Origin: Candidatus Hodarchaeota archaeon | GTDB taxonomy: Archaea; Asgardarchaeota; Heimdallarchaeia; Hodarchaeales; Hodarchaeaceae | NCBI GenBank assembly: GCA_016840285.1 | Contig: JAEOSR010000098.1 | Location: 1 to 33,585, forward strand | Reading direction: 5' to 3' | DNA: 33,585 bases | Shown: positions 24,455 through 33,123 of the stretch, piece after piece | Position numbering within the stretch: the stretch's first letter is position 1 | How the letters are laid out: each line of letters starts with the position of its first letter | Translations under genes and position numbers: made by a program | The notes under the pieces: generated by a model | Databases searched by the model: none | Seen by the model: only the letters and a program-made list of their open reading frames with translations | What the model was told of the DNA's origin: nothing

Positions 24455-24983
24455 TATAAGAAATCACTTCCTTAAGGATGATTGATAACTCTTTACCGGT
24501 ATTAATTTCTAAATGAGGGTTATTTATCTGTTCAAATCTGTCTTTTATTTCTAAATAGATGTTGAAATCAGCATCGCTAGTGTTATTACCATGAATTGAC
24601 CGTTCTTGAATTCTTTGTTTGACTAGATCCTCAGAACATGTTGTTTTGATGATGAAATACTTCTGATTTAGTCGTTGGCAAATTTCAAAAAGGGGTTGTC
24701 TTTTTGTTTGAGAATAAAAAGTCCCATCTACTATTACAGAGAGCTTCTGACTAAGTAGAATCTCAACAATCAGGTACAACGCATTATAAACCAGATCACG
24801 TTTTTCTTGGGTATATAGCTTGTCCCCAAAGGGTACATATTGATGATGAGAGAAATCAAAAAGATTTCTACGAACTCTGTCAGTACTTATGTAGGTAATG
24901 GGGGCTGATAATGATTTTGATAGTTCAGTTGCCAAGTAAGTTTTTCCTGTACCAGGTAACCCCACTATCACAATCAAGGACAT
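24435..24983 (-). CDS. AAA_33 / gluconate-kinase-like P-loop kinase (COG0645 type)
   Basis: This 182-residue P-loop kinase has Walker A GLPGTGKT (8-15), the helix YLATELSKSL, STDRVRRNLF for substrate-phosphate binding, VDGTFYS as Walker-B-like strand, and a lid with Arg residues (RIQERS). Fold and length match COG0645/AAA_33 small-molecule kinases. It overlaps the COG2187-type kinase downstream by 20 bases, so the two are translationally coupled and probably form one enzyme complex. They occur as a single fused protein in many bacteria. ATG 24983 is the start. Confidence 0.88.
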   Translation of the reverse strand: MSLIVIVGLPGTGKTYLATELSKSLSAPITYISTDRVRRNLFDFSHHQYVPFGDKLYTQEKRDLVYNALYLIVEILLSQKLSVIVDGTFYSQTKRQPLFEICQRLNQKYFIIKTTCSEDLVKQRIQERSIHGNNTSDADFNIYLEIKDRFEQINNPHLEINTGKELSIILKEVISYIADFRP

Positions 24984-25191
24984 TTAAACCAATTCTCTCT
25001 AAGTAATAATTTATTTGCTTAACTTTTCTTGAACATTGATCTTCTGGCTAAAAAATCATAATTTTCTTAAAATTATTTTCTGTGTGGATGGTAAAACTAA
25101 TAATCATCTTCTAAGGCAAATTAAAAATAGAAAATACTCATAGCAACCGTTTAGATGCTCTTTATAATTTTTTTAAGAAAATTTTTGAGCG

Positions 25192-25566
25192 TTATGATTG
25201 TACTCCTCGGTCAGCAGCTCCATGACTCCAAAGTGATATCCTTCTAAAATCTACTAGCTCAAGGCCGATATCTAGTAATTCTTTCCGAAGAATCATTTTC
25301 AACCTATTGATAATTATGGGACGTTGGGAGAGAATTTCATCCTCACTTATATCATTGAGCACGAGATCGATGTGGCGCTGAACCTGGAAAAATAAGAAAA
25401 TGTTGACATTATCCTGTTCCAAGAATCCTCTTGTAGCTTCTTCGATCTGTTCTAGATCTTTAACATGGTAGCTAAGGACTCCTCGAAAGTCAATTTCATT
25501 TTGTTTCAACGTTATGCGAGTATAGGAGAAATCTAGATTATATATACAATGTTCTTGGACTTTCAT
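25192..25566 (-). CDS. Small SPFH/Band-7-like candidate
   Basis: This 124-residue protein has no membrane helix. The middle (DFRGVLSYHVKDLEQIEEATRG) and especially the end, a helix RLKMILRKELLDIGLELVDFRRISL, resemble the SPFH/Band-7 pattern in which an amphipathic helix is followed by a Gly-x-x-hydrophobic strand. The full SPFH domain is longer and usually follows a membrane anchor, so this would be a fragment or a soluble relative. AGGATGAG precedes ATG 25566. It is isolated, between adenine deaminase and the kinase pair. The assignment is weak; treat it as a hypothetical protein. Confidence 0.5.
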   Translation of the reverse strand: MKVQEHCIYNLDFSYTRITLKQNEIDFRGVLSYHVKDLEQIEEATRGFLEQDNVNIFLFFQVQRHIDLVLNDISEDEILSQRPIIINRLKMILRKELLDIGLELVDFRRISLWSHGAADRGVQS

Positions 25567-25636
25567 TATGTACTTCTCATCCTAAATTTCCTATGTAAAG
25601 TTTCACAAAATAATGAAAGAAATTCCTATTTATAAA

Positions 25637-27409
25637 TTAATGGATAATGAGATCTGTAAATGTAAACTTATCTACATCTACAAGTCCTTTGTCAGTTAGT
25701 TTTAGATGAGGGATAACAGAAAGCGCCATAAAGGATAGGGCCATTAATGGTTCATTAAACTCTGTAATACCCTTGAAGGCGTTATTTAACTCAATTAGTT
25801 GCTTATGAAGAATGGTATATGGTTCTAGGCTCATTAATCCACCATAAGGAAGGGGCAATTCTTGTTTCTTACCGTTTACGATAACAACGTATCCTCCCTT
25901 AATTTTGTGTAACTCTTTGACTGCCTCAACCATTATTTGATGATTTGTTCCAGTAACAATGAGATTGTGACAATCGTGAGCTACTGTGGTAGCCATTGCG
26001 AAATGTTCACTTGTAATACCAAATCCTTTGATAAAAGCATTAGCGATATTGCCATTGACCCCATAGCGTTCAATTACAGACAATGATAGTATATCTTCTT
26101 CAGGTGCGGGCTGTATCCATCCATTTTTCACTTGAAGATTTTCTTCCAATCCTTCTGTTATGACAGAGTGCGGTAGAACACCAATGACTCGAGTAAGATA
26201 AGTCCCATCAGAAAGAGATACAGGTGCACGAAAAGACTCATGATTGATTGATTGTGGTAATTTAACTGTATCAATAGCCCATGATGGGAATTTGGGGTCA
26301 GGAATATTCCAATTAAGTTTTTTATCGTTAAAGACGATCTTTCCACCAAAAATTACTGAATTTATCTCAAATTGTTGAAGATCCTCAAAAATAACCATAT
26401 CAGCTATTTTTCCAGGAGCGATACTGCCAATCTCACCTTCTAGTCCAAGATATGTTGCAGGATTGATAGTGGCCATTTGTAATACTGATAGTGGTGGGAT
26501 TCCTTCTTCAACAGCTATCCTTAGTTGGGTATCAAGATGCCCGTTTCCTAAGAGGTCAATGATATTACGATCATCAGATGCAATGAGACAATTTCTAAGA
26601 TCTAAATTTTTTCCCTTCACTGCTTTAAGTACATTACGAAGATCCTTTGTCAAAGATCCCTCTCGTGCCATGACCCTCATTCCTTTACGAAGTTTCTCAA
26701 GAAATTCTTCTGCTGTGGTACTTTCATGGTCTGATTGGGGACCAGCTGCAATGTAAGCATCTAAATTCTTGCCAGAAAGCCCAGGACTATGTCCATCCAC
26801 TACATTTAACTCAGAACCAAGGATAATTTTGTTCAAAACTTCATCGTCTTTGAAGAGAATCCCTGGGTAATTCATCATTTCACCAAGGCCAAAAAAACGA
26901 GGTTCTTTCTCAATAAGTTCTTTAATTGTTTTTGAGTCAATAATATGTGCGGAGGTTTCCAAACCTGGTGCTGCAGGCACACAAGAAGGAATCTCAATAA
27001 GAAATCGTAAAGGAAGTGCCTCAGATTGGTTCAGGAGAAGTTGTAATCCTTTTATTCCTAAAGCGTTCCCTATTTCATGAGGATCAAGTAGGACTGTTGT
27101 TGTTCCTCGGGGTACGACTACCTTAGTAAATTCGCTTGGGGGTAACATGGTGCTTTCAATATGAAGATGTGATTCGATAAGACCAGGAGAAATAAACTTG
27201 CCATTGATGTCAATTACATTTTGACTGTTCTTTGGGTCTAACGAACCCTGTTTTGCTACATTCGTTATCCGATTACTATAAATTGCTATATCAGCTTCAT
27301 ACAATTCCCGCGTAATTACGTTTACAAGAGTTCCGTTTTGAATTAACAAATTAGAAGGAATTTCTCCCAGGGCACATGAAATAATTTCTTTGAGGAATGA
27401 AATATTCAT
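25637..27409 (-). CDS. ade: Adenine deaminase
   Basis: This 590-residue amidohydrolase converts adenine to hypoxanthine in purine salvage. Typical parts are the beta-sandwich start (LIQNGTLVNV), PGLIESHLHIEST with metal-binding His (81-86), EIGNALG, PSCVPAAPGLETS, GLGEMMNYPG, VDGHSPGLSG, CLIASDDRN (Asp ligand), and the second-domain strand GKIADMVIFED. The C-terminal domain includes TVAHDCHNLIVTG, characteristic of the prokaryotic Ade family. I use ATG 27409, preceded by GGGAG eight bases upstream; a TTG five codons earlier overlaps that Shine-Dalgarno. It lies 36 bases after the unknown gene at 27446 and may share its transcript. Confidence 0.95.
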   Translation of the reverse strand: MNISFLKEIISCALGEIPSNLLIQNGTLVNVITRELYEADIAIYSNRITNVAKQGSLDPKNSQNVIDINGKFISPGLIESHLHIESTMLPPSEFTKVVVPRGTTTVLLDPHEIGNALGIKGLQLLLNQSEALPLRFLIEIPSCVPAAPGLETSAHIIDSKTIKELIEKEPRFFGLGEMMNYPGILFKDDEVLNKIILGSELNVVDGHSPGLSGKNLDAYIAAGPQSDHESTTAEEFLEKLRKGMRVMAREGSLTKDLRNVLKAVKGKNLDLRNCLIASDDRNIIDLLGNGHLDTQLRIAVEEGIPPLSVLQMATINPATYLGLEGEIGSIAPGKIADMVIFEDLQQFEINSVIFGGKIVFNDKKLNWNIPDPKFPSWAIDTVKLPQSINHESFRAPVSLSDGTYLTRVIGVLPHSVITEGLEENLQVKNGWIQPAPEEDILSLSVIERYGVNGNIANAFIKGFGITSEHFAMATTVAHDCHNLIVTGTNHQIMVEAVKELHKIKGGYVVIVNGKKQELPLPYGGLMSLEPYTILHKQLIELNNAFKGITEFNEPLMALSFMALSVIPHLKLTDKGLVDVDKFTFTDLIIH

Positions 27410-27445
27410 AAAATTAGCTCCCAATGTTTGAAAAATTCGTTATTC

Positions 27446-28297
27446 TCATTTAAAAGATTGATAGACAATATCCCAAATGTCTTCTATGGATAAACTCTTC
27501 CGTTTAATAATTTTTAATTTCAGCGCTAAATCTTGAGATTCAAACTGGATATATTCGGAGAAATTCTCAAATAAAGCTTGTTTTAACATGAGGGGAAGGG
27601 TTAAACGAAGGAATGCTTTGTTACGTTCTGCAGTCTGATCCATATTATAGTTGACAATGGTTATGAGCTCATCCGTTCGTGAGATAAGCCGTTTGAAGTC
27701 ACTCCCAATGATATTTATAATTGATTCATCAGAATCTAATTCCCTGTCCAGAGAGAACACTTCACTCATCGTGTCTGACATTGGTTTGAGTACGTTCTCA
27801 GAAAACGTGGCAAGAGATGTTTCTAATTGTGCTTCAAAGTCTATTTCAAGTAAAGTGTTCAGAGCTACGAAATAATCCCTACGTAAAGGTCTAAGTTCAG
27901 CAGTTGAAGCATAAAGTCGTTTATCAGCTCCACGAATGGAGATAGGATAAAGATCTCCCCGATAAAATTCAAGATATCCTGCTTTTGGAGGTTCGGAGAA
28001 AATAAGAGTATATCCTCCGATTTTTTGAGCCAATTCTTCTAGGAATTCTATTGTAACAAGTGGCATAAGCTCTAAAGGAAAATCATCATCAAGTTCTAGT
28101 CGATGATTCACATCTGTAACAGGATCATTAAAATTAATCACATCGAATGTTTTAGCATTACCATCTACATCAATGACGCAACTAACTTTCTCTGTTGAGA
28201 TATGAATAGATTTTAATGCTTCTAGTCCAGAAATATTCACAGTTTTTTCTGTTGCTGTCCCTTCAATTATTATAGGAGGGAATAGAGTAAAATACAA
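27446..28297 (-). CDS. Hypothetical protein between XPD-like helicase and adenine deaminase
   Basis: I do not recognise this 283-residue protein. Residues 1-160 look beta-rich (HISTEKVSCVIDVDGNAKTF, GGYTLIFSEPPKAGYLEFYRGDLYPISI). Residues 170-283 are mostly helical, with acidic and amphipathic segments (DFKRLISRTDELITIV, LKLKIIKRKSLSIEDIWDIV). There is no membrane helix or Cys. The start is TTG 28297 with GGTGA seven bases upstream. It is followed by adenine deaminase after 36 bases, and 122 bases separate it from the helicase gene. Function open. Confidence 0.6.
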   Translation of the reverse strand: MYFTLFPPIIIEGTATEKTVNISGLEALKSIHISTEKVSCVIDVDGNAKTFDVINFNDPVTDVNHRLELDDDFPLELMPLVTIEFLEELAQKIGGYTLIFSEPPKAGYLEFYRGDLYPISIRGADKRLYASTAELRPLRRDYFVALNTLLEIDFEAQLETSLATFSENVLKPMSDTMSEVFSLDRELDSDESIINIIGSDFKRLISRTDELITIVNYNMDQTAERNKAFLRLTLPLMLKQALFENFSEYIQFESQDLALKLKIIKRKSLSIEDIWDIVYQSFK

Positions 28298-28419
28298 TTA
28301 GCATTCACCAGTTTAGTGTATTTTATCAGGAAATCTTTACTTTACTATGACGATAACTTCTTACATATAAGACTTGTTTTAAATCCAACTTTTAATACAA
28401 ATTTTTCAGTATTCAGTAA

Positions 28420-30225
28420 CTATTTTTTCAATAGGTCTGCCAATCCACTTGATTCTAACCACTCGCGATCACTCTCCTTCATTCGTGAAAATGCAGGAAT
28501 GCCTTTCCTCAAAGTTTTAGGTGGTTTTCGGGTAGTTTCTGTGTCAATTAGTTGGAGAATCAGTGCTTTTGCTTCAGATATTGACAGCTCATGAACTCTA
28601 TTCGAGAACCATGGTTCTATACTCTTTACTCTCTTTTTTGATAACCATCGAAAATTGCCATCTAAACAGACGGATATTCCCCAATCTGAATCATTTCGTT
28701 GAATTCTTCCATGAGCTTGTTGTATTGAAATTAAAACATCATTTTCAAGGAATTGAGGATATTTCTTAGTTTTTTTCTGAATAATCGGATCTTTTAACAT
28801 AGGAAACGGTAATTTTGGTATTAAACACAATCGCGCCAAGTCATCATCTAAAGAAATCCCTTCCCAAGCTGACGGAGTAATAAGGACATCTCCTTTACGA
28901 TTTCCAATAAAATCCCTAATGGCAGCATCAGATTTCCCAGCTGTATGGGTAATAACCTGAAGGTTATTTGTCCTAGCAAGCTGCCCCATCAAATTTGCTA
29001 ATTCGAAGCTGGAAGTTAAGATCAATCCGCGTAAATAATGTTGTTTTAATAGCTCGAGAAATTTTTGAGATTGATTTTCAATGAGTCCGAATGTTTTTTG
29101 TTTTTTTTCCCGAGTTGCAGTAGATAATTTCTCTGCTTCTTTCAGTAAGATGAATGGATGATTTTTTTTCTCAAATGAAGAGGTCTCATGAATGTAATAG
29201 CAATGTTGAGGTTTTAATCCAATTAAACGAGCTAAATATTCACCATCACCAATTGTTGCCGATAAAAATAGGTTCTTACTTCCCCGAAATAGCTTAGAGA
29301 AAATAAAAGCTAAGTCAAAAGGTTGAACCACAAGTCGTACCCTTTTTGTAAATTTATCACGCTGGAAAAAGAAAGATAAATCTGAAGATTCTGGATTTTT
29401 GATTAAATCAGAGAGCGCTGAAATCATTTCAGTTATCTTTCTTAATTCTCTTAATGTCTCTAATTTTATGTTTGTAGGATTTTCATTTAGAATGGTTGCA
29501 ATGTTTTTCTCGCGCTCTGTTAATACAATTTGGAGTCTTTTGAGAAAATCCAGACCTTCTGTCATAACTATTTCAATAAATTGTTTATTTTCTAGTCGGT
29601 CTTCCCAAACGATAAATTCTTTAAGAATATCTTGGTCGTTTGTGATATCTTGCAAGAAAGTAGGATGGATTTCAACACGTAACAAGCTTTCTAGATTTAA
29701 TAAATTATGAGCTTCATCAAAAATCCGAAATATTGCTTTATCTTCACCTAAATCTACATATTTGAAGACCCACCAATTTAAAATCCGAACTTGACTTCTT
29801 CGAATTCTCCTCCGGGCTTTCAATAGCGGACATCTCTGTCTCGATCGGCAGCTCTGAGCATAATTTGGGTCAAATGCACACGGGGAGATATTTGCGCCTG
29901 ACTTGATGATAGGACAATAATATGAGGATCTTCCCTTGAGTAAAGCTACAGAAAAGTCATGTTTTTGCGCGTACGTCCTTAAAATATTGTACCAAAAATC
30001 TTGGTGCATACGATAAGGCACTAAAATATCGATCTTATCCGTTAAGTTTGTATGAAGATAATCAGCTAATAGACAAGCCGCAAGATCAGTTTTACCTGAT
30101 CCTGTAGGAAGTGAACAAAAAAATGAGTTGAATTGAGACCATTTCTGTTGAATAGTCTCAAAGGTACGTTGTTGCTGGGGACGAACTGTGGGATGGATAA
30201 TTAATCTCGAAATGGGAGTGTTCAA
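28420..30225 (-). CDS. XPD/Rad3-like iron-sulfur DNA helicase
   Basis: This 601-residue superfamily 2 helicase belongs to the XPD/DinG group. Walker A is PTGSGKT (40-46). The iron-sulfur region starts GRSSYYC and holds Cys 104, 116, 126 and 132, the four ligands expected in XPD. The DEAH box is at 170-173. HD2 contains the family end motif QAHGRIQRNDSDWG, in which Arg residues contact ATP. The region between ~180 and ~290 is the arch-like helical insertion. Length is close to archaeal XPD. The start is TTG 30225 with GAGGA seven bases upstream. Function is 5'-3' DNA unwinding, probably in repair; it may be a paralogue of the main XPD. Confidence 0.9.
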   Translation of the reverse strand: MNTPISRLIIHPTVRPQQQRTFETIQQKWSQFNSFFCSLPTGSGKTDLAACLLADYLHTNLTDKIDILVPYRMHQDFWYNILRTYAQKHDFSVALLKGRSSYYCPIIKSGANISPCAFDPNYAQSCRSRQRCPLLKARRRIRRSQVRILNWWVFKYVDLGEDKAIFRIFDEAHNLLNLESLLRVEIHPTFLQDITNDQDILKEFIVWEDRLENKQFIEIVMTEGLDFLKRLQIVLTEREKNIATILNENPTNIKLETLRELRKITEMISALSDLIKNPESSDLSFFFQRDKFTKRVRLVVQPFDLAFIFSKLFRGSKNLFLSATIGDGEYLARLIGLKPQHCYYIHETSSFEKKNHPFILLKEAEKLSTATREKKQKTFGLIENQSQKFLELLKQHYLRGLILTSSFELANLMGQLARTNNLQVITHTAGKSDAAIRDFIGNRKGDVLITPSAWEGISLDDDLARLCLIPKLPFPMLKDPIIQKKTKKYPQFLENDVLISIQQAHGRIQRNDSDWGISVCLDGNFRWLSKKRVKSIEPWFSNRVHELSISEAKALILQLIDTETTRKPPKTLRKGIPAFSRMKESDREWLESSGLADLLKK

Positions 30226-30326
30226 AAGGTTTCCTCAAACTATAGACCGATAACCAATCATTTTTTCCTTAAAATTCCACATTATGAAAACAGCAGAATG
30301 TAAAAAAAAAGACTCTGTATTGATAT

Positions 30327-30524
30327 CTAGTGTTTGTAACGAGTAGCTTTTTTTAATTTCTTTTTGGTCTTCTTGTCCATTCCTTTTGGGACACGGGTAC
30401 TTGGAAAAAGTACACCATCCCCTTTCTGGCCTCCTGAATCCTTTAGTCGCTGTTTCTTAGGTCTTAGTCGGGGGGGTCGTTTACGCTTTTTTCCTCGTAA
30501 TGAATGTTTTTGTTTCGGGGACAT
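30327..30524 (-). CDS. Small highly basic protein
   Basis: This possible 65-residue protein is extremely rich in Lys and Arg (for example KKRKRPPRLRPKKQR), with a Gly-containing middle and the end DKKTKKKLKKATRYKH. Such composition suits a nucleic-acid or ribosome-binding protein. ATG 30524 is the first Met; no strong ribosome-binding site is visible. It sits between the helicase and the TPR gene on the same strand. I cannot name a family. A chance frame of this composition in AT-rich DNA is unlikely, so coding is moderately supported. Confidence 0.6.
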   Translation of the reverse strand: MSPKQKHSLRGKKRKRPPRLRPKKQRLKDSGGQKGDGVLFPSTRVPKGMDKKTKKKLKKATRYKH

Positions 30525-30579
30525 GACGAATTAATTCCCATCATACATGATTCAGATGGTTCCTTGTTTGATGCTATTC

Positions 30580-31287
30580 TTATTTGTTGCGGAATCGGCC
30601 AAACATACGATTTAAGAAAGATTTTTTCTGTTCCAATTCTTCTATCTTAGTTATTACATCAGGATCTCGATGATGAATGGCCTTAAGGTGTGTTAATGCC
30701 TCCTTGTTCTCTCCATGTTCAATATAATAGTTTGCTAAGAGTTTATTAGTTTCAGGATCATTTGGATTGAGTTGTTGGCTCTTTTTTAATTTCTCAAGAG
30801 CTTTTTCCATTTTCTCTTGGTCAATCAGAATTTTAGCTTGATGACAGAGGGCTTGGGAAAAATCAGGTTTAAGTTTTATTGCCTGTTCATATTCTTTATA
30901 AGCTGCATCCTGCTGATCCTGTTGTTGTAGAATTCTCGCTGAATTGAAATGAACCCATTCATTCTCTTCAACTAAACTACCGAGATTATAATACTCTAAT
31001 GCTTGGGATAAATCTCCCTGGTAATAATAATAATTACCCAGGCGGATAAATAAACGCTGATCGAATCTTTCTTCAAGATGAGTGGGATTCTCGCGTATTT
31101 CTTCAAAACCAAGTTCAAATTTTTCTATCAAGAAGGTTAATTGATCCTGTTCCTGTGGTGATAACTCGTGAAGAGAAAGGTTGTTCTGAATTTCTTGAGT
31201 AATTCCAATTCTATCAAAAATCAATGAAAGACTGGTTTGTAGGTGATAAAGTTCTTGAAGGTCAGTCACAATAGGTCCACTCTTCAC
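30580..31287 (-). CDS. TPR-repeat protein
   Basis: This 235-residue protein has three to four tetratricopeptide repeats between ~85 and ~220. Examples are the YYYQGDLSQALEYYNLG, AAYKEYEQAIKLKPDFSQAL, KALEKLKKSQQLNPNDPE and YIEHGENKEALTHLKAI helices, each with the Gly/Ala/Pro pattern. The first ~80 residues are helical without repeats. TPRs mediate protein contacts; the partner is not evident. GTG 31287 is used; a GTG at 31269 with GAGTGG upstream is an alternative start. It is the first gene of a possible run down to the small basic protein and the helicase. Confidence 0.85.
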   Translation of the reverse strand: MKSGPIVTDLQELYHLQTSLSLIFDRIGITQEIQNNLSLHELSPQEQDQLTFLIEKFELGFEEIRENPTHLEERFDQRLFIRLGNYYYYQGDLSQALEYYNLGSLVEENEWVHFNSARILQQQDQQDAAYKEYEQAIKLKPDFSQALCHQAKILIDQEKMEKALEKLKKSQQLNPNDPETNKLLANYYIEHGENKEALTHLKAIHHRDPDVITKIEELEQKKSFLNRMFGRFRNK

Positions 31288-31715
31288 GAAAACAGGCCGT
31301 TCTTTGCAATAATAGTCTTTATCGAGAGCTATTCGAGAATGAGCTCAGTTCAGGTTTTAATTCATTAGGAATTCTGATTCTTACAGAATACCCTTGTGAG
31401 TAGATAAAAAAGTTTTTCCTTTTTGTCTCTTACCTACTTTAATTTAGAGTTTAAACAGAAGAAGAATTAATTTTTATTATGAATCTACTTAATTTTCGCT
31501 AAAACCAATATTTTTCGGCTGATATTCATAGCTGAAAACTAATTTTCCCTTTCAAACCCATTGTGGATATTTCTTCTCTTTTTTTTGAAAAAAGGGGTTA
31601 CGCATAAATTTTTAGTTGAAAAATTGGAATAAACAAACAAATTTAATAGACCATTTTTTTCTAGTTATCAGAATAAAATCCCTATACACTACCTAAGCGA
31701 AAAGGATTGAGATCC
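31288..31715. other. Intergenic region with inverted repeat
   Basis: This 428-base, very AT-rich gap lies between divergent genes. TTTTCGGCT (31512-31520) and AGCTGAAAA (31530-31538) form a 9-bp inverted repeat with one G-T mismatch and a nine-base spacer, a plausible operator. AAAGGA just before 31716 is the ribosome-binding site of the next gene. No small gene or RNA is convincing. Confidence 0.45.
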
Positions 31716-31970
31716 ATGGTTGATGCTGTTGTGTTATTATGTGTTTATCCAGGCAAGGAACATCCTGTAAAAGAAGAAATTTCTAAAATTGACCAAGTAA
31801 AATCATGTCGTATTACTTTCGGTGAATATGATCTGGTTCTTGAAGTTCAAACAGATAAAGTTAAGTCGCTAGGGACTCTCATGACAAAAAGAATTCGAGC
31901 CATTGAAGGAATAACGAAATCAGTGACCCTCATAATCAGTGAGTCGTTAGAGAACAATCATCCAATTTAA
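31716..31970 (+). CDS. Stand-alone Lrp/AsnC effector (RAM) domain protein
   Basis: This 84-residue protein consists only of the AsnC/Lrp ligand-binding (RAM) domain: VVLLCVYPGKEHPVKEEI, a VKSCRITFGEYDLVLEV strand pair and a final strand SVTLIIS. The helix-turn-helix domain is absent. Such stand-alone RAM proteins form ring multimers that bind amino acids and may modulate full-length Lrp proteins. ATG 31716 is chosen with AAAGGA nine bases upstream; a TTG three codons earlier is inferior. An inverted repeat lies about 180 bases upstream. Confidence 0.88.
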   Translation: MVDAVVLLCVYPGKEHPVKEEISKIDQVKSCRITFGEYDLVLEVQTDKVKSLGTLMTKRIRAIEGITKSVTLIISESLENNHPI

Positions 31971-32030
31971 TTAAACGTTACATCAGGATTATGTGAAGAA
32001 CCTCGAAAAGGGATCTCACCTGATGTCAAG

Positions 32031-33095
32031 TTAAAACCAGTGTAATTTGATCTGGGGGATTATTAGAGAAATTGATTCTCCTATAGCTGGAAGAGAATTA
32101 GAGCTTGAGGATATTTGAACAGTGAGTCGATTATTGTCAGGTAGTTGGAAAATGAGCTGATGTTTAGTACGGCCCCAAATAATACCCAACAATTCTCCAA
32201 CAATTTGAAAACTATCATTGGGGCTTTCTTCCGACTTCTGAATTAATATATCGGTTTCAGGGATCCAAAATCCCGATATTGGCCTCTCTAGAGCAAAGTT
32301 TGGACGAGGGAATGAACCTAGCGACGTCAGTAAAACATCTGTCCCTTTTTCATCCTTGCTTTGCTTTATTACTGGGAAAATGTTGGATTTTCCCATAATC
32401 TGTAAGACTTTCACAGAAGCAGGAGAGTCAAATACTACCTCTGAAGACACAGTTTGGATAGTTTTTCCAGCATCCATTAAAACCAAACGATCACATAAGG
32501 AAATAGCTTCCTCAGGATTATGAGTAACAAAAATGGCTGTTGTTGTGGTACTTTTAAGGACTTTTCTCACTTCCCAACGTAAATGGAAAGATAATGTAGT
32601 GTCTAATGAGGTCAAAGGTTCATCCATCAATAATAGTGCGGGTTCTGGGGCAAGAGCTCGGGCAAGGGCTACCCTTTGTTGTTGCCCTCCACTAATCTCG
32701 TGAGGTTGTTTAGATTCTAGATGTTCTAACTCGAGTAACCTAATCAAAGATTCAGTTTTTGCAGTAATATCATCTTTTTTCCACTTTTTTGCCCTTAACC
32801 CAAATGCAATATTCTCAAAAACAGTTAAATGTGGAAATAAGGCTAAATTCTGGGGAATATATCCAAAATTTCGCAATTCAGGCGGAATTTTTACAATAGA
32901 TTCACCCTCAAGACGAATATCTCCTTTTGTTGGAGTTAATAACCCCAAAATGACTTTCAGAATAGTTGTTTTACCACACCCAGAAGGCCCCAGAATTCCT
33001 AATATTTCTCCTTTTGCAATTGAAAAACTAACCGAGTCGACAGCAATAATGTCCTGAAATTTCTTAGATAGCTTTTCAACTTCAAGGAAAGCCAT
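32031..33095 (-). CDS. ABC importer ATP-binding protein (CysA/PotA/FbpC-like)
   Basis: This 354-residue ATPase energises a solute importer. Walker A is GPSGCGKTT, followed by the Q-loop (YIPQNLALFPHL), signature SGGQQQRVALARAL, Walker B LLLMDEP, D-loop SLD and switch FVTHNPEEA. The last ~110 residues form a TOBE-like regulatory domain (an IWGRTKHQLIFQL strand and following). The layout is that of CysA/PotA/FbpC/ThiQ-type ATPases for oxyanions, polyamines, iron or thiamine; the substrate cannot be fixed. ATG 33095 is the start; a TTG at 33107 overlaps the AGGAG Shine-Dalgarno. The permease gene ends 28 bases before it. Confidence 0.93.
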   Translation of the reverse strand: MAFLEVEKLSKKFQDIIAVDSVSFSIAKGEILGILGPSGCGKTTILKVILGLLTPTKGDIRLEGESIVKIPPELRNFGYIPQNLALFPHLTVFENIAFGLRAKKWKKDDITAKTESLIRLLELEHLESKQPHEISGGQQQRVALARALAPEPALLLMDEPLTSLDTTLSFHLRWEVRKVLKSTTTTAIFVTHNPEEAISLCDRLVLMDAGKTIQTVSSEVVFDSPASVKVLQIMGKSNIFPVIKQSKDEKGTDVLLTSLGSFPRPNFALERPISGFWIPETDILIQKSEESPNDSFQIVGELLGIIWGRTKHQLIFQLPDNNRLTVQISSSSNSLPAIGESISLIIPQIKLHWF

Positions 33096-33123
33096 ATTTC
33101 CTTTCAAACTCCTAAATTAGAAA

